Shown: in pieces, positions 1 through 10,100 of the stretch
Layout of the letters: each line of letters begins with the position of its first letter
Numbering within the stretch: position 1 is the first letter of the stretch
DNA from: JAUWCL01 sp964599375
Lineage (GTDB): Bacteria > Krumholzibacteriota > Krumholzibacteriia > Krumholzibacteriales > Krumholzibacteriaceae
Direction of reading: 5' to 3'
Length of the DNA: 64,000 nucleotides
Assembly (NCBI GenBank): GCA_964599375.1
Contig: CAZREW010000005.1
Coordinates: forward strand, 1-64,000
The notes under the pieces: model-generated
Told to the model about the DNA's origin: nothing
Seen by the model: the letters and a program-made list of their open reading frames with translations, nothing else
Database searches by the model: none
Made by a program: the position numbers and the translations under genes

Positions 1-1685
1 GCGCCGAAGCTGCCGACCAGCTCCCACGTTCCCGCAGGGAACACTCCGCCGGGCGCCGCGGTGACAAATCGCCTGGCACCGTCGTTGTATACCGTGAGCC
101 CGTCTCCGCCATCTTCCTTCCCCGGCAGATAAACCCCTTTATCGATGACGGCCGATCCTGAGAGCATCAGCGGGCCGTCTATCCTCTGCCATACGTCGTA
201 GCTGCTTACCTGCTCCGGCCCCTGATCGAGGCGGTCGCGGTCGGAGCTTCCTATGGTGATCCTGACGCTGCCGCCCTGGTCGCCGGGCACGTCGGTAACT
301 CTTTCGATCACAGGTTCGGGGGCCGCCGGGCGCCCGAACGTGTTGATCGACTGGCCGTATATATCCACCTCGCCGGGGGAGGTCTCCTTCGGGACCACTG
401 CCATCACGCCGCCCGAGCCGTCGCAGGCGACGTCGAGATCGCCATTATATGCGTCGGGGAGTATGAGCGTGACGTCCGGATCCCAGAGGATGGTCCCGCC
501 CGGGTCGAGCTTCTGCGCGTGCACTGAAGGCAGGCTGCCGTGATACTCGAGCAGCCAAGTGACCATGATGTTGCCCGAGCCCGCGTCCATGACGCGCGGG
601 TCGATCTGGTCACCAGAAATCTCCGCGTTCATGGCAATCCCGTCCGTCGCCCAGAGTCCGCGGCCGTAAGCGTCCACCCTCTGAGCGTAGATCCTCCAGC
701 TGCCGTAATGTTGCTCCCAGACTATATAAGCGCCCCCCACCCCGTCGCTGATGATATCGGGATTCGTATAGCCATCTTCCGATGCTCCGCTGACAGCGAT
801 GGATGAGGCCAGAGCGCGGCTCCCCGACGGGGTTATGATCTGCGCCTGTATCCGCGTCCCGTCGCCGGCATCCTTCTGCCAGGCCACCCAGGCACCTCCC
901 GCTCCGTTCAGTGCGACGCAGGGATCGAAGCCGGAATTGGCCAGGCCGGAGTTGTAGTTCGCATGGGTCCCGCTGGAGCTCCAGACTGTTTCGTTCGAGT
1001 AGACCCTCTGGACATATACGGCGGAGGGCTGGTTGTTGTCAGTGTAGGCGACCAGCGCGCCGCCGGCGCCGTCGGATACTACATCGGGGAAATAGAACTC
1101 GCCGTTTGGCTGGACGGTAGCCGAATACTGCAATCCATTCTCGGTCCATAATTCGGAGCCGTCGTTGCCGAGCTTCTGGATATATCCTTGTGTCCCTCCG
1201 CTGTACGCCAGCCACGCGACCAGCACGCCGCCAGATCCATCCGGCGCGACCGTGATGTTTGTCGGAGGATCCGACGTCCGTATCTCGACCGCCCCGGCGG
1301 GCCAGGGCAGCGAGCCGCCGGGTAATATGCGGGCCGCGTGCAGTGTTTCCGCGAGGCCGTCATGCCAGACCACGATCGCGCCGCCGGCGCCGTCTGTCAC
1401 AATGCCGACGACATCGTACCCATCGCTCGCGATATAGACTCCGCCCGCTGCCCACATCGGGGCGCCCGTCCCGTCCATGCGCTGGGCGTATACATCCCCC
1501 GAGTTATCGCTCCATGCAACTATCATCCCCCCCGCCCCGTCCGGGACGAGGAACGGTCCGGAGTCTTCGCCGGCCGCGCCGGACACGAGGTTGCCGTTGC
1601 GGTCCCATAACGCCTCGGCAGGGGCAAAGACTGCGAGAAGAACAGATAATGCCGCCGTGAAAACCAGTATTGCCCGGAGCCTCAT
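1..1685 (-). CDS. Secreted DGAGG-repeat protein, C-terminal end outside window
   Basis: One uninterrupted minus-strand frame of about 561 codons runs off the left edge. It opens with ATG at 1685 behind GGAGG (complement of 1694-1698) and a signal peptide of about 25 residues (MRLRAILVFTAAL..., ending PAEA). The exported part has about eight copies of a 45-55 residue unit with the pattern DGAGGAxVxW, then YxQRxxxxGxxxW, which looks like the blades of a beta-propeller or similar cell-surface repeat. The last visible part (EPVIERVTDV onward) leaves the repeats and looks like a fibronectin/Ig-type stretch. Secreted proteins of this build in this genome usually end in a FlgD-like sorting module, but that end is not visible. 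No enzymatic motif is seen. The function is probably surface or extracellular binding, which is inference. Confidence 0.8.
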   Translation of the reverse strand, partial: MRLRAILVFTAALSVLLAVFAPAEALWDRNGNLVSGAAGEDSGPFLVPDGAGGMIVAWSDNSGDVYAQRMDGTGAPMWAAGGVYIASDGYDVVGIVTDGAGGAIVVWHDGLAETLHAARILPGGSLPWPAGAVEIRTSDPPTNITVAPDGSGGVLVAWLAYSGGTQGYIQKLGNDGSELWTENGLQYSATVQPNGEFYFPDVVSDGAGGALVAYTDNNQPSAVYVQRVYSNETVWSSSGTHANYNSGLANSGFDPCVALNGAGGAWVAWQKDAGDGTRIQAQIITPSGSRALASSIAVSGASEDGYTNPDIISDGVGGAYIVWEQHYGSWRIYAQRVDAYGRGLWATDGIAMNAEISGDQIDPRVMDAGSGNIMVTWLLEYHGSLPSVHAQKLDPGGTILWDPDVTLILPDAYNGDLDVACDGSGGVMAVVPKETSPGEVDIYGQSINTFGRPAAPEPVIERVTDVPGDQGGSVRITIGSSDRDRLDQGPEQVSSYDVWQRIDGPLMLSGSAVIDKGVYLPGKEDGGDGLTVYNDGARRFVTAAPGGVFPAGTWELVGSFG

Positions 1686-2031
1686 CGATCTTACCTCCAG
1701 AATAAATATGTGCGACAAATACGCAGACAAATATCATACGAACGGGAAGGATCATCTTCTCAGCCTTCCCTGACTCCCCTGTCGTATATGATCTCCGCCT
1801 GGAACCCCTGATAAATATATTATACCACAGCGACCTGCGCCGTTCAATCGATGGAGCCGGCTGTTCCGGGCCGTTATTTCGTCAAATACCGCTTTATTTA
1901 GGCGCGCGCGTTTATTATTTTTCGACGCGCCTTTGCCCGGACCGGCCCCGGCGCCGCAGACGGCGGCGCGGCTCCCGGTCCGCCACTTCCTGACAGGGCA
2001 GCATCCGCCGCTGCCACATGAGGAACTGCTC
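1686..2031. other. Divergent intergenic region, 346 bp
   Basis: This stretch separates the minus-strand secreted protein from the plus-strand oadG. It holds the ribosome binding site of the minus gene and an AT-rich patch near 1810-1825 that could serve as a promoter. I could not assign -35/-10 boxes on either strand with confidence. Short frames here have no recognisable content. Confidence 0.5.
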
Positions 2032-2289
2032 ATGTTTGCTGAAGGCCTGATGCTGATGCTCGTCGGCATGTCGGTCGTGTTCATCTTCCTCGGCCTGCTC
2101 GTATTCACAATCAGGGCGACATCGTTCGTGTTCAAAAGGATCATCGGATACGGGTCCGAGGCGGGGTTCGACTCGGTGAAGACCAAAGAACAGATCAGGG
2201 AGGAAAGGGCCGAGATCGCGGCGATCGTCGCTTCGGCGATTGACTACTCAAGGGAAATATCAGCTAAGGTGGCTGAGAGCAATGGCTAA
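2032..2289 (+). CDS. oadG: Oxaloacetate decarboxylase gamma-subunit-like protein
   Basis: An 85-residue protein with one N-terminal membrane helix (about residues 5-27, with the hydrophobic stretch LMLMLVGMSVVFIFLGLL) and a charged cytoplasmic tail. This is the build of OadG/MmdD, the small subunit that holds the biotin-dependent decarboxylase on its membrane partner. The ATG at 2032 follows GAGGAA (2020-2025); a longer frame exists upstream, but its extra residues are not membrane-like and have no RBS. The gene overlaps oadA by 8 bases (ATGGCTAA), so the two are translationally coupled. The gamma subunit normally carries a metal-binding C-terminal tail; no clear His-rich tail is seen here. 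The neighbouring alpha and beta genes support the call more than the sequence alone. Confidence 0.8.
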   Translation: MFAEGLMLMLVGMSVVFIFLGLLVFTIRATSFVFKRIIGYGSEAGFDSVKTKEQIREERAEIAAIVASAIDYSREISAKVAESNG

Positions 2290-4111
2290 GAAACGCATCG
2301 ACATCATGGTCACCGCGTTCAGGGACGGGTTCCAGTCCGTCTACGGGGGAAGGGTCCTGACCCGCGATTTCATACCGGCCGTCGAGGCGGCGGTCGACGC
2401 TGGCCTGCTCCACCTAGAAGCGGGCGGCGGCGCCCGGTTCCAGTCCCTCTACTTCTACTGCAACGAGGACGCATTCGACATGATGGACGCCTTCAGGAGG
2501 GCGGCCGGCCCGCGGGCAAACCTGCAGTCGCTCGCCAGAGGCATCAACGTAGTCGGCCTCGACTCGCAGAGCAGCGACATAATCAGGCTTCACGCGAAGC
2601 TGTTCAGGAAGCACGGGATAACGACGATCCGGAATTTCGACGCTCTGAACGACATCGACAACCTCGATTTCTCGGGCCGATGCATCGTCGAGGAGGGGCT
2701 GCGACATGAGATATGCATCTCGATGATGGGCCTTCCGCCGGGGCTCGACGGCGCCCACACTCCCGCGTTCTACATGAAGACCCTCAGGGAGATCCTCGAC
2801 GCGGGGATCCCCTTTCACTCGCTCTGCTTCAAGGACGCGTCCGGCACCTCGACGCCGCGAAACGTGCACGAGACCGTCAGGCAGGCGAGGGCAATGCTGC
2901 CCGAGGGCACCACTCTCGTCTTCCACACTCACGAGACGGCCGGCACGAGCATAGCCTGCTACCTGGCGGCGATCGAGGCGGGGGCCGACGCGATCGACCT
3001 CTCCATCGCGCCGGTCTCAGGCGGGACTTGCCAGCCCGACGTGGTCGCGATGTGGCAGGCACTTCGCGACTCCGACTACACGCTCGACCTCGACATCAAG
3101 AAGGTGCTCGAGGCCGAGAGCGTCTTCAAGGACTGCATGAAGGAGTACTTCCTCCCTCCCGAGGCCAGAAGGGTCGAGCCCGTGATACCGTTCTCGCCCA
3201 TGCCGGGCGGCGCCTACACGGCGAACACGCAGATGATGAGGGACAACAATGTGCTCGACAGGTTCCCCGAGGTCATACTGGCGATGGAAGAGGTAGTGGC
3301 CAGGGGCGGCTTCGGCACATCGGTCACGCCGGTCTCGCAGTTCTACTTCCAGCAGGCCTTCGACAACGTGATGTTCGGCCCGTGGAAGAAGATCGCCGAC
3401 GGGTACGGCAGGATGGTGCTCGGGTACTTCGGAAAGACGCCCGTTACGCCCGACCCCGAGATCGTCAGGATCGCCTCGGCTCAGCTCGGCATGGAGCCGA
3501 CCTCCAGGAGCCCGCGGCTGATCGACGACGAGGACCCGGAGAAGGGGATCGCCGCCGCCGAGAAGATGCTAGGCGAGGCTGGTATCCCCGTGACCGACGA
3601 GAACGTCTTCATCGCAGCGACCTGCGGGGAGAAGGGGATCGCCTTCCTCAAAGGAAAGGCCCGGGAGAACATACGAAAGATCAGGGCGGAGAAGATCCGT
3701 GACTACACCGTGACGATCGACAAGGACATATTCTCGGTGACGCTCGACGGGAATACGGCGCACGTCGACGGGAAGCAGTACTCGATAGGCGTCAAGGAAG
3801 GGACCGAGAGGACCAGGGGCACGGACAAGGCCCTCTCCCGCCTCGCCGAGTACAAGCCCGGGGCGGGCGCTTCAGCATCGGCGGGCGGCCCGGCGATAAT
3901 CCCCGTGCCTACGCCGATACCGGGGATCATAATAAGGATCGACGTCGAGAAGGGCGACACGGTCAAGTACGGTGACATCCTCGCGGTCGTCGAGGTCATG
4001 AAGATGGAGACGGAGATCAAGTCGCCCGCGAACGGGGTCGTGCAGTCGATAGAGGTCTCCCAGGGGGACCATCTCGAGACCGGGCAGGTCATCATGAGCC
4101 TGAGCGGATGA
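2282..4111 (+). CDS. oadA: Biotin-dependent decarboxylase alpha subunit (OadA-like)
   Basis: A 609-residue carboxyltransferase fused to a biotin carrier domain. In sodium pumps of this type it removes CO2 from oxaloacetate (or a related beta-keto acid) and passes it to biotin. The N-terminal HMGL-like TIM barrel keeps the expected metal and carbamyl-lysine positions: FRDGFQS near residue 10, CFKD with K184, and FHTH with H215 and H217. The C-terminal domain ends in a classical biotin site, EVMKMET, with K574 about 35 residues from the end. Several family signatures are altered: AGGGARFQS stands where WGGATFDV is usual, CFKDASG replaces CIKDMAG, and GTCQP replaces GTSQP. It is therefore a divergent member whose substrate is not certain. 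It lies between oadG (8-base overlap) and oadB (25-base gap). The start at 2282 was chosen because it overlaps the oadG stop. Confidence 0.85.
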   Translation: MAKKRIDIMVTAFRDGFQSVYGGRVLTRDFIPAVEAAVDAGLLHLEAGGGARFQSLYFYCNEDAFDMMDAFRRAAGPRANLQSLARGINVVGLDSQSSDIIRLHAKLFRKHGITTIRNFDALNDIDNLDFSGRCIVEEGLRHEICISMMGLPPGLDGAHTPAFYMKTLREILDAGIPFHSLCFKDASGTSTPRNVHETVRQARAMLPEGTTLVFHTHETAGTSIACYLAAIEAGADAIDLSIAPVSGGTCQPDVVAMWQALRDSDYTLDLDIKKVLEAESVFKDCMKEYFLPPEARRVEPVIPFSPMPGGAYTANTQMMRDNNVLDRFPEVILAMEEVVARGGFGTSVTPVSQFYFQQAFDNVMFGPWKKIADGYGRMVLGYFGKTPVTPDPEIVRIASAQLGMEPTSRSPRLIDDEDPEKGIAAAEKMLGEAGIPVTDENVFIAATCGEKGIAFLKGKARENIRKIRAEKIRDYTVTIDKDIFSVTLDGNTAHVDGKQYSIGVKEGTERTRGTDKALSRLAEYKPGAGASASAGGPAIIPVPTPIPGIIIRIDVEKGDTVKYGDILAVVEVMKMETEIKSPANGVVQSIEVSQGDHLETGQVIMSLSG

Positions 4112-4136
4112 CCGCTCGATAATCGGGGATGCCGCA

Positions 4137-5279
4137 ATGCCATATATAGAATCAATCCAGCAGCTGTGGCTCTCCACCGGCCTCGCGAACTTCACGTGGG
4201 GCCAGGCGGCCATGATACTGATCAGCTTACTTCTAATATACCTCGCGATGTACAAGAAGTTCGAGCCGCTGCTGCTGCTCCCGATCGGGTTCGGGGGGAT
4301 CCTCTCGAACATACCAGCGGCGGGGATCGCCGGGGCCGACGGGCTCCTCGGGCTGATATATTCCTTCGGCATATCCACCGGGGTCTTCCCGCTGCTCATC
4401 TTCATGGGCGTCGGGGCGATGACCGACTTCGGCCCGCTTATCGCGAACCCGAGGACGGCGCTTCTCGGAGCGGCCGCGCAGTTCGGGATCTTCACATCGC
4501 TGCTTGGGGCAATCGCCCTGAACCAGCACCTCGGCCTCATTTTCAACATGAAGGACGCAGCCTCGATCGCGATCATAGGCGGAGCCGACGGCCCGACGGC
4601 GATCTTCCTCTCGTCACGCCTCTCGCCGCAGCTTCTCGGGTCGATAGCGGTGGCTGCCTACTCATATATGGCGCTGGTACCCATTATCCAGCCGCCGATC
4701 ATGCGCCTGCTTACTTCGAAGAAGGAGCGCGCCATCGAGATGAAGCAGCTGCGCCCGGTGAGCCAGCGCGAGAAGATCGTCTTCCCACTGGTCACGCTGG
4801 GAATCTGCATACTGCTCATCCCGGCGGCGACGCCTCTTATCGGCTCGCTTATGTTCGGGAACCTCGCCAGAGAGTCGAAGGTAGTCGAACGCCTGTCGAA
4901 GACGATGCAGGGATCGCTTATCAACATCGTAACGATACTGCTCGGGCTCGCCATCGGGACGAAGCTCTCAGCCGACAAGTTCCTCAAGATCGAGACGATC
5001 GCCATCCTGGTCCTCGGACTCTTCGCCTTCTCGGTGGGAACTGCTTCGGGGGTTCTGCTCGGTAAGCTGATGAACCGGATCTCGAAGGACCCGATCAACC
5101 CGCTCATCGGAGCGGCCGGGGTATCGGCAGTGCCGATGGCAGCGCGCGTCGTCAACAAGGTGGGTCTCGAGGCGAGGCCGGACAGCTTCCTCCTGATGCA
5201 CGCGATGGGGCCGAACGTCGCCGGGGTCATAGGCTCCGCGGTAGCCGCCGGCGTGCTCCTCTCGTTCTTCGCCGGATGA
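4137..5279 (+). CDS. oadB: Sodium-translocating decarboxylase beta subunit
   Basis: A 380-residue polytopic membrane protein of the OadB/GcdB/MmdB family, which decarboxylates carboxy-biotin and couples this to Na+ export. The family signature IGGADGPTAIF is intact, with D151 corresponding to the essential aspartate of the Klebsiella protein. There are about nine to eleven hydrophobic helices, and a conserved C-terminal pattern (GAAGVSAVPMAARV, then HAMGPNVAGVIGSAVAAG). Length and motifs are typical. It is the last gene of the oadGAB set. Together they would drive a membrane sodium gradient from decarboxylation, consistent with fermentative or anaerobic metabolism. Confidence 0.93.
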   Translation: MPYIESIQQLWLSTGLANFTWGQAAMILISLLLIYLAMYKKFEPLLLLPIGFGGILSNIPAAGIAGADGLLGLIYSFGISTGVFPLLIFMGVGAMTDFGPLIANPRTALLGAAAQFGIFTSLLGAIALNQHLGLIFNMKDAASIAIIGGADGPTAIFLSSRLSPQLLGSIAVAAYSYMALVPIIQPPIMRLLTSKKERAIEMKQLRPVSQREKIVFPLVTLGICILLIPAATPLIGSLMFGNLARESKVVERLSKTMQGSLINIVTILLGLAIGTKLSADKFLKIETIAILVLGLFAFSVGTASGVLLGKLMNRISKDPINPLIGAAGVSAVPMAARVVNKVGLEARPDSFLLMHAMGPNVAGVIGSAVAAGVLLSFFAG

Positions 5280-5370
5280 CGGCATTCTCCACGATCATGT
5301 ATTGCACTATATTTTAGTCATAATCCGTATATTTTCTTATATTGACTGATATATTATGCTTTTTGTGCGC

Positions 5371-5398
5371 TTGACAAAATTCACATATCGATTATAAT
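5371..5398 (+). promoter_or_regulatory. Consensus sigma-70 promoter of hipBA
   Basis: TTGACA at 5371-5376 and TATAAT at 5393-5398 are both perfect consensus, with a 16-base spacer. They sit in an unusually AT-rich 150-base stretch in an otherwise GC-rich window. Transcription would begin near 5405, about 55 bases before the hipB start. Confidence 0.8.
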
Positions 5399-5412
5399 GA
5401 TTAATATATAAT
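5391..5412. promoter_or_regulatory. Candidate HipB operator (inverted repeat over the -10 box)
   Basis: ATTATA (5391-5396) and TATAAT (5407-5412) form an inverted repeat with a 10-base centre that overlaps the -10 box and start point. A second loose pair, CATAAT (5319-5324) and ATTATG (5353-5358), lies upstream. HipB-type antitoxins repress their own promoter through such dyads. The AT-rich setting makes chance matches likely, so this is tentative. Confidence 0.35.
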
Positions 5413-5458
5413 GCATTGTCCATTATTTATTTAATTTATGCACAGGATGGATGTTATT

Positions 5459-5836
5459 ATGAGTTTTTACGGAAAAAGCGACCTGGAGATCCTCAGGGAT
5501 ATAGCGGGGCGCCTGAAACGCCGTAGGCTCAACATCAATATCTCCCAGCAGGAACTGGCCGACCGAACCGGGATCAGCCGGAACACGGTAAGCTACATCG
5601 AGCAGGGCAAGCCGTTCGGGGTACTGACTCTTATACAGATACTACGCGGCCTGGACGCACTCGATGAGCTCGATTCATTCCTGCCCGACCCGGGCATAAG
5701 CCCGCTCCAGCTCGCCAGGATGAAGGGGCGGGAACGCCTGCGCGCCTACAGGAAGGGCGGCCCGGACGGAACCGGCGCCGGCGGCGATGATGCCGGACGC
5801 GGAGGCATAGAAAAGGACGGAGAGCCGGAGTGGTAG
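5459..5836 (+). CDS. hipB: HipB-like XRE-family antitoxin
   Basis: A 125-residue protein with a helix-turn-helix of the XRE/Cro type over roughly residues 15-70 (QQELADRTGISRNTVSYIEQG). This is the DNA-binding antitoxin and autorepressor of a HipBA module. A conserved FLPDP segment follows the HTH, and the C-terminus is glycine-rich and probably disordered, as in HipB tails that contact HipA. ATG at 5459 was preferred over 5438 and 5447 because an AGGATGG sequence lies about 10 bases before it and the longer forms have no RBS. It overlaps hipA by 7 bases. Confidence 0.85.
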   Translation: MSFYGKSDLEILRDIAGRLKRRRLNINISQQELADRTGISRNTVSYIEQGKPFGVLTLIQILRGLDALDELDSFLPDPGISPLQLARMKGRERLRAYRKGGPDGTGAGGDDAGRGGIEKDGEPEW

Positions 5837-7137
5837 GCCGCGTCGATGTCGCTTCAGTCAGTATCTGGGGCATGAGCGCCGGAGCGGTGGCCTGGGACGC
5901 CGAGCGAGGACTCGCCTCGTTCGAATTCGAGCCCTCCTTTCTCGAGACCGGCCTCGACCTCTCCCCACTCATGATGCCCGCTCAGCAGGCGCGCCGGGGC
6001 CGGGCGGTCTTCACCTTTCCCGGCATCCCCGGGAAGACCTTCATGGGACTGCCAGGGCTGCTGGCCGATTCGCTGCCTGACGATTTCGGGAACATGATCA
6101 TCGACCAGTGGGTCGCGAGCCGCGGGAGAAGCGCCGAGGATTTCAGCCCGGTCGAGCGGCTCTGCTATACGGGCAGCAGGGGAATGGGCGCGCTCGAGTT
6201 CGAGCCTGTGGTCAACACCTCCCTCGACGAATCGGTCCCCATCGACGTAGAGGCGCTTATCGGACTCGCGCGGGAGGTGCTCGAGCGTCGCGAGGATTTC
6301 CGCACCGATCTCGAGAAAGACCCGAAGGGCGCTGTCCTGGACATCATACGTGTCGGGACGTCCGCCGGCGGCAACCGTCCCAAGGCGGTGATTGCGCTCA
6401 GCGACACGACCGGCGAGATAAGATCGGGTCAGGTCGCGGCCCCGCCCGGGTTCGGCTACTGGATACTCAAATTCGACGGGGTCAGAGACCACACTCTCGG
6501 CTACCCGGCCGGGTACGGCCGCATCGAATACGCCTACTCATCGATGGCGCGCGCCGCGGGTATCGAGATGGCCGAGTGCAGGCTCCTCGAGGAAGGCGGA
6601 AGGGCGCATTTCATGACGCGCCGGTTCGACCGCCTCGCCGGAGGTGAGAAGCTCCACCTCCATTCGCTCTGCGGGATGGCGCATCTCGACTTCAACTCGC
6701 CGGGGAGCAGCTCGTACGAGCAGGCGTTCCAGGTGATGCGCGAGCTCCGCCTCCCCTACGGCGACGCCGAGCAGATGTACCGCCGCATGGTCTTCAACGT
6801 CGTCGCAAGAAACCAGGACGACCACGCGAAGAACATCGCGTTTCTCATGGACAGGAACGGGAGGTGGCGACTCTCTCCCGCCTTCGACCTGACCTGGGCT
6901 TACAGCCCCGAGGGGCGGTTCACATACAACCACCAGATGACGATCCGCGGCAAGCGCGGCGGATTCACGTTCGCCGACCTCGAGTCCGTCGGCAGAGAGA
7001 TGAGCATCAGGTCTGCCGGTGGCACAATCAGGGAGATCGTCGATGCCGTCTCAGGGTGGCCCGCCTTCGCTGAGAAGGCAGGGGTGCCGCGCGACCGGAT
7101 CGAAAGGATCGCGGGCACCCACAGGCTCGGCCTCTGA
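5830..7137 (+). CDS. hipA: HipA-family serine/threonine kinase toxin
   Basis: A 435-residue member of the HipA family. In E. coli HipA phosphorylates glutamyl-tRNA synthetase and causes growth arrest and persistence; the target here is unknown. The nucleotide loop GTSAGGNRPKA starts near residue 177, the catalytic loop is NQDDHAKN (residues 328-335), and the metal-binding aspartate is in PAFDLTW (D353). The N-terminal subdomain and length are typical. Translation starts with GTG at 5830, inside the end of hipB, so antitoxin and toxin are coupled. All catalytic positions look intact, which suggests an active toxin. Confidence 0.9.
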   Translation: MVGRVDVASVSIWGMSAGAVAWDAERGLASFEFEPSFLETGLDLSPLMMPAQQARRGRAVFTFPGIPGKTFMGLPGLLADSLPDDFGNMIIDQWVASRGRSAEDFSPVERLCYTGSRGMGALEFEPVVNTSLDESVPIDVEALIGLAREVLERREDFRTDLEKDPKGAVLDIIRVGTSAGGNRPKAVIALSDTTGEIRSGQVAAPPGFGYWILKFDGVRDHTLGYPAGYGRIEYAYSSMARAAGIEMAECRLLEEGGRAHFMTRRFDRLAGGEKLHLHSLCGMAHLDFNSPGSSSYEQAFQVMRELRLPYGDAEQMYRRMVFNVVARNQDDHAKNIAFLMDRNGRWRLSPAFDLTWAYSPEGRFTYNHQMTIRGKRGGFTFADLESVGREMSIRSAGGTIREIVDAVSGWPAFAEKAGVPRDRIERIAGTHRLGL

Positions 7138-7174
7138 CGGAAACTTATCCCGGCTGCCGCCCCCGCTCCCGGGC

Positions 7175-10100
7175 TCACCTCAACATGATCATCTTCCTCG
7201 TCAGCTCGTTCTTCCCGGCGCGCAGCGAGTAAAAATAGACTCCGCTGCCGACGCGGCTGCCGCCGCCGTCGGTGCCGTTCCAGGTGACCGAGTGATCCCC
7301 TTCAGCCTGCGTGCCGCCCGCGAGCCGAACGATGTGCCTTCCCGCCACGTCATAGACGTCGAGCGAGACTGCGCAACGCTCGGTCAGGTGATAGAAGATC
7401 TCTGTCGACGGATTGAACGGGTTCGGCACGTTCTGCCGCAGCGTGAATGGAAGCTCCGGCGTCTCTATCGCGCCGGTCTCGAACAGGATCACATCCCCTC
7501 CGTCTTCGTCCATTGTGACCCTGTATACGTAAGAGCTTCCATGCTGGAATCCCGTGTCGAACGACCTGAAGCTCAGGCCGTCGCGTATTATCGCGCCGGC
7601 GGGCAGCTCAACGGGATCCCCGCCGCCTTCAGCCCTGCGCATCACACTGAATGTCGGCGGCTCATCGACCGCTGATATCGACCATGAGACCTCTATCGCC
7701 CCGTTTCTGTACTCTACGTCCCACCGCTCTAGCATCGTGGCCAGCGGCGAGTCGATGAAGAGATACAGGCTCTCGCCTGCGGCGCTTTCAGCCGGACCGC
7801 CGTACAGGCAGTTTGTGATCCCCAGTTGCCCCGCGGGAAACGCGGGCAGCACCATGATGGACTCCTCCCCTTCTGCGAGAGAGACGCAGTCTATACGGTG
7901 GGTCCAGATCCAGCCGTCTTGGCATCCGTCGAGCGTGACGATCATCCCCTGGCCGACGGGGTAACCTGAATCATCGATGACGACGGCATCGTTGGCCGCC
8001 ATGCCCGTCATCGCCCATAGTCCGGAAGAGCTTATCGCGTACCTGACCGCGGACATTTCGAACTCGCTCCCCCTGCACCACACGTAGAAGCTGAACGGCT
8101 CGCCCGCGCCCTCGACATTGACGGCGCCCCCTGAACGCTCTCCATCGGCATAGAGTCCTACGACCGCCCCGGCAGGCGCGCCCGTGAATGTGAAGGGCGC
8201 CGGTTCCGCGGAAACGGCATTGCCCGCCTGATCCCTGACACCTGACATCACAAGCTCATAATCCCCCGCTGCCAGCGGGGAGGCGAGATGGAGCACTACA
8301 TGCTTTCCAAGATACTCGGCCGACCCGACGGTCACCGCCGGAAGGGTCCCGCCCGCCCGGCGCAGCGAGTATCGCCCGGTATCGGTAACGTATGTCGCCG
8401 ACATCACCTCGCTGAACGAAACGTAGATGCTCGACGGCGTCAGGACCCTTATGGACAGGAGATCCGGCGGGTACGAGTCCCAGAAGATGAACTCGATCGT
8501 ATTCTCGGGACGCATGGCGTTGCCAAAGTAGTCTTCCACCCCGTCACAGGCTATAGCGTACCTGGTCCAGAAACAGGTCAGCATGTCCCTCTCCTCGCCG
8601 CTGGCGAGAGAATCGACGTCAGATTCGGATCCCAGATATATCGGTTCGAAGGACATGGGCTCTGCCGTGTTGAGCACCACCGACCAGCCGAGGAACTCGA
8701 CGTGGTCGACAGGGATCGTCATTTCGGGGTGATCAGGCCTGTAGACGTTGTAGTTCGCCGGCGCTGAGGCAGTGGCGGAATCGGCAAGCTCGTCGAACAC
8801 TACTCTTATCCGCCTGTCGGAAAGGTACGACGCGGCGTCGAACCCGGGCGCGAAATGGTCGGTATAGTAGAACTGCACCTCGCTTCCATCGGCGATCGTG
8901 TTGCCGTAGATATCCCTGACGTTGCTGATCCTCAGCGTGAGATGAAGGTCGTTGAGAAATGTCCTGTCGACGTTAAGGTGGACCGAAGAGCCGTCGGGCA
9001 GAAGCCGGACGGATGTGATATACCTTATGGACGTCGTATCGACGGTGGTGAAGAGATAATAGTTAGACGGGATCCGCGCCGTAAAGCTGTCGAGCTGACG
9101 GTCGAAACGCACGACCACCTCGTCGTGCCCGACCGCCTCGGCCGAGATCGCGTGCGGCCGGTCCTCGAAATCACCGAAATAGATGTACTCTTCCAGTACA
9201 GGAACGATCGCGTTGCCGGCCAGGTCCGCTGGCCCCTGGATCTCCAGTGTGTAAGGCATGCCTTCGGAGGCGTGGTCCAGCAGTGTGACGTTCGCGACCA
9301 GCCCCTCGCCGGCGACCTCGATAGAATTGATCGCAAGAACGGTCGAAGGGTTCAGCGATTCATATATCATGATGCAGCCGGGCACGACGATCGAGGCGGA
9401 GTCGAGAGGCTCGGAAAAGCTTATCGTGATCATGCTGTCACCCGAGGTCACGTATCCCGCCAGCTCGGGCGGCTTGCCGTCTTCCGCGGTGAATCCGAAG
9501 AGCGTTTCTGAATCGATCCAGTTGCCCACCAGGTCGCTCACGCCGGTCACCCGCAGCAGGTATTGCAGCCCCGGGGTAAGCTGACGCGCCGGCTTCAGTG
9601 TGACTTCATCCTGACCCGCGCCGATGCCCGCAGTTTCGGCGTTGAACCGTACAGACGTATCACCCGCTTCAAAGAAGGTGTAGTTCGAGGCGTCATCCGG
9701 CCCTGCCATGTCGAGAGGCTCGTTGAACGCCACATGGACCTCGAGCATGTGCTCCACCTCGATACCGGTCACGAAGGGCGCGGACAGGTCGACGAACGGG
9801 AACTGGGCGGTCTGTGCATCGAGTATCGTGTTTCCGTATATATCGCTGACGCCTGTCACGCTTGCTGTCCATATTCCCTGAACCAGCGTCGCGCCGAGGT
9901 GGACGATGACAGCGTTTCCACCGTCGACTCTCTCCGCGGAAACGACTGGCAGGCCCGCCGACGGACTGCCCGCCGGATAGATCCCGTAATGGCCCGGGGC
10001 GGCCGCGATCCCGGCATCGAGAACCTCGTTGAACTCGAGGCGTACAGCCCGCTCCGCCAGGGATACCGCGCCGGTCAGCTCCGGCGGGAATGTATCTTCG

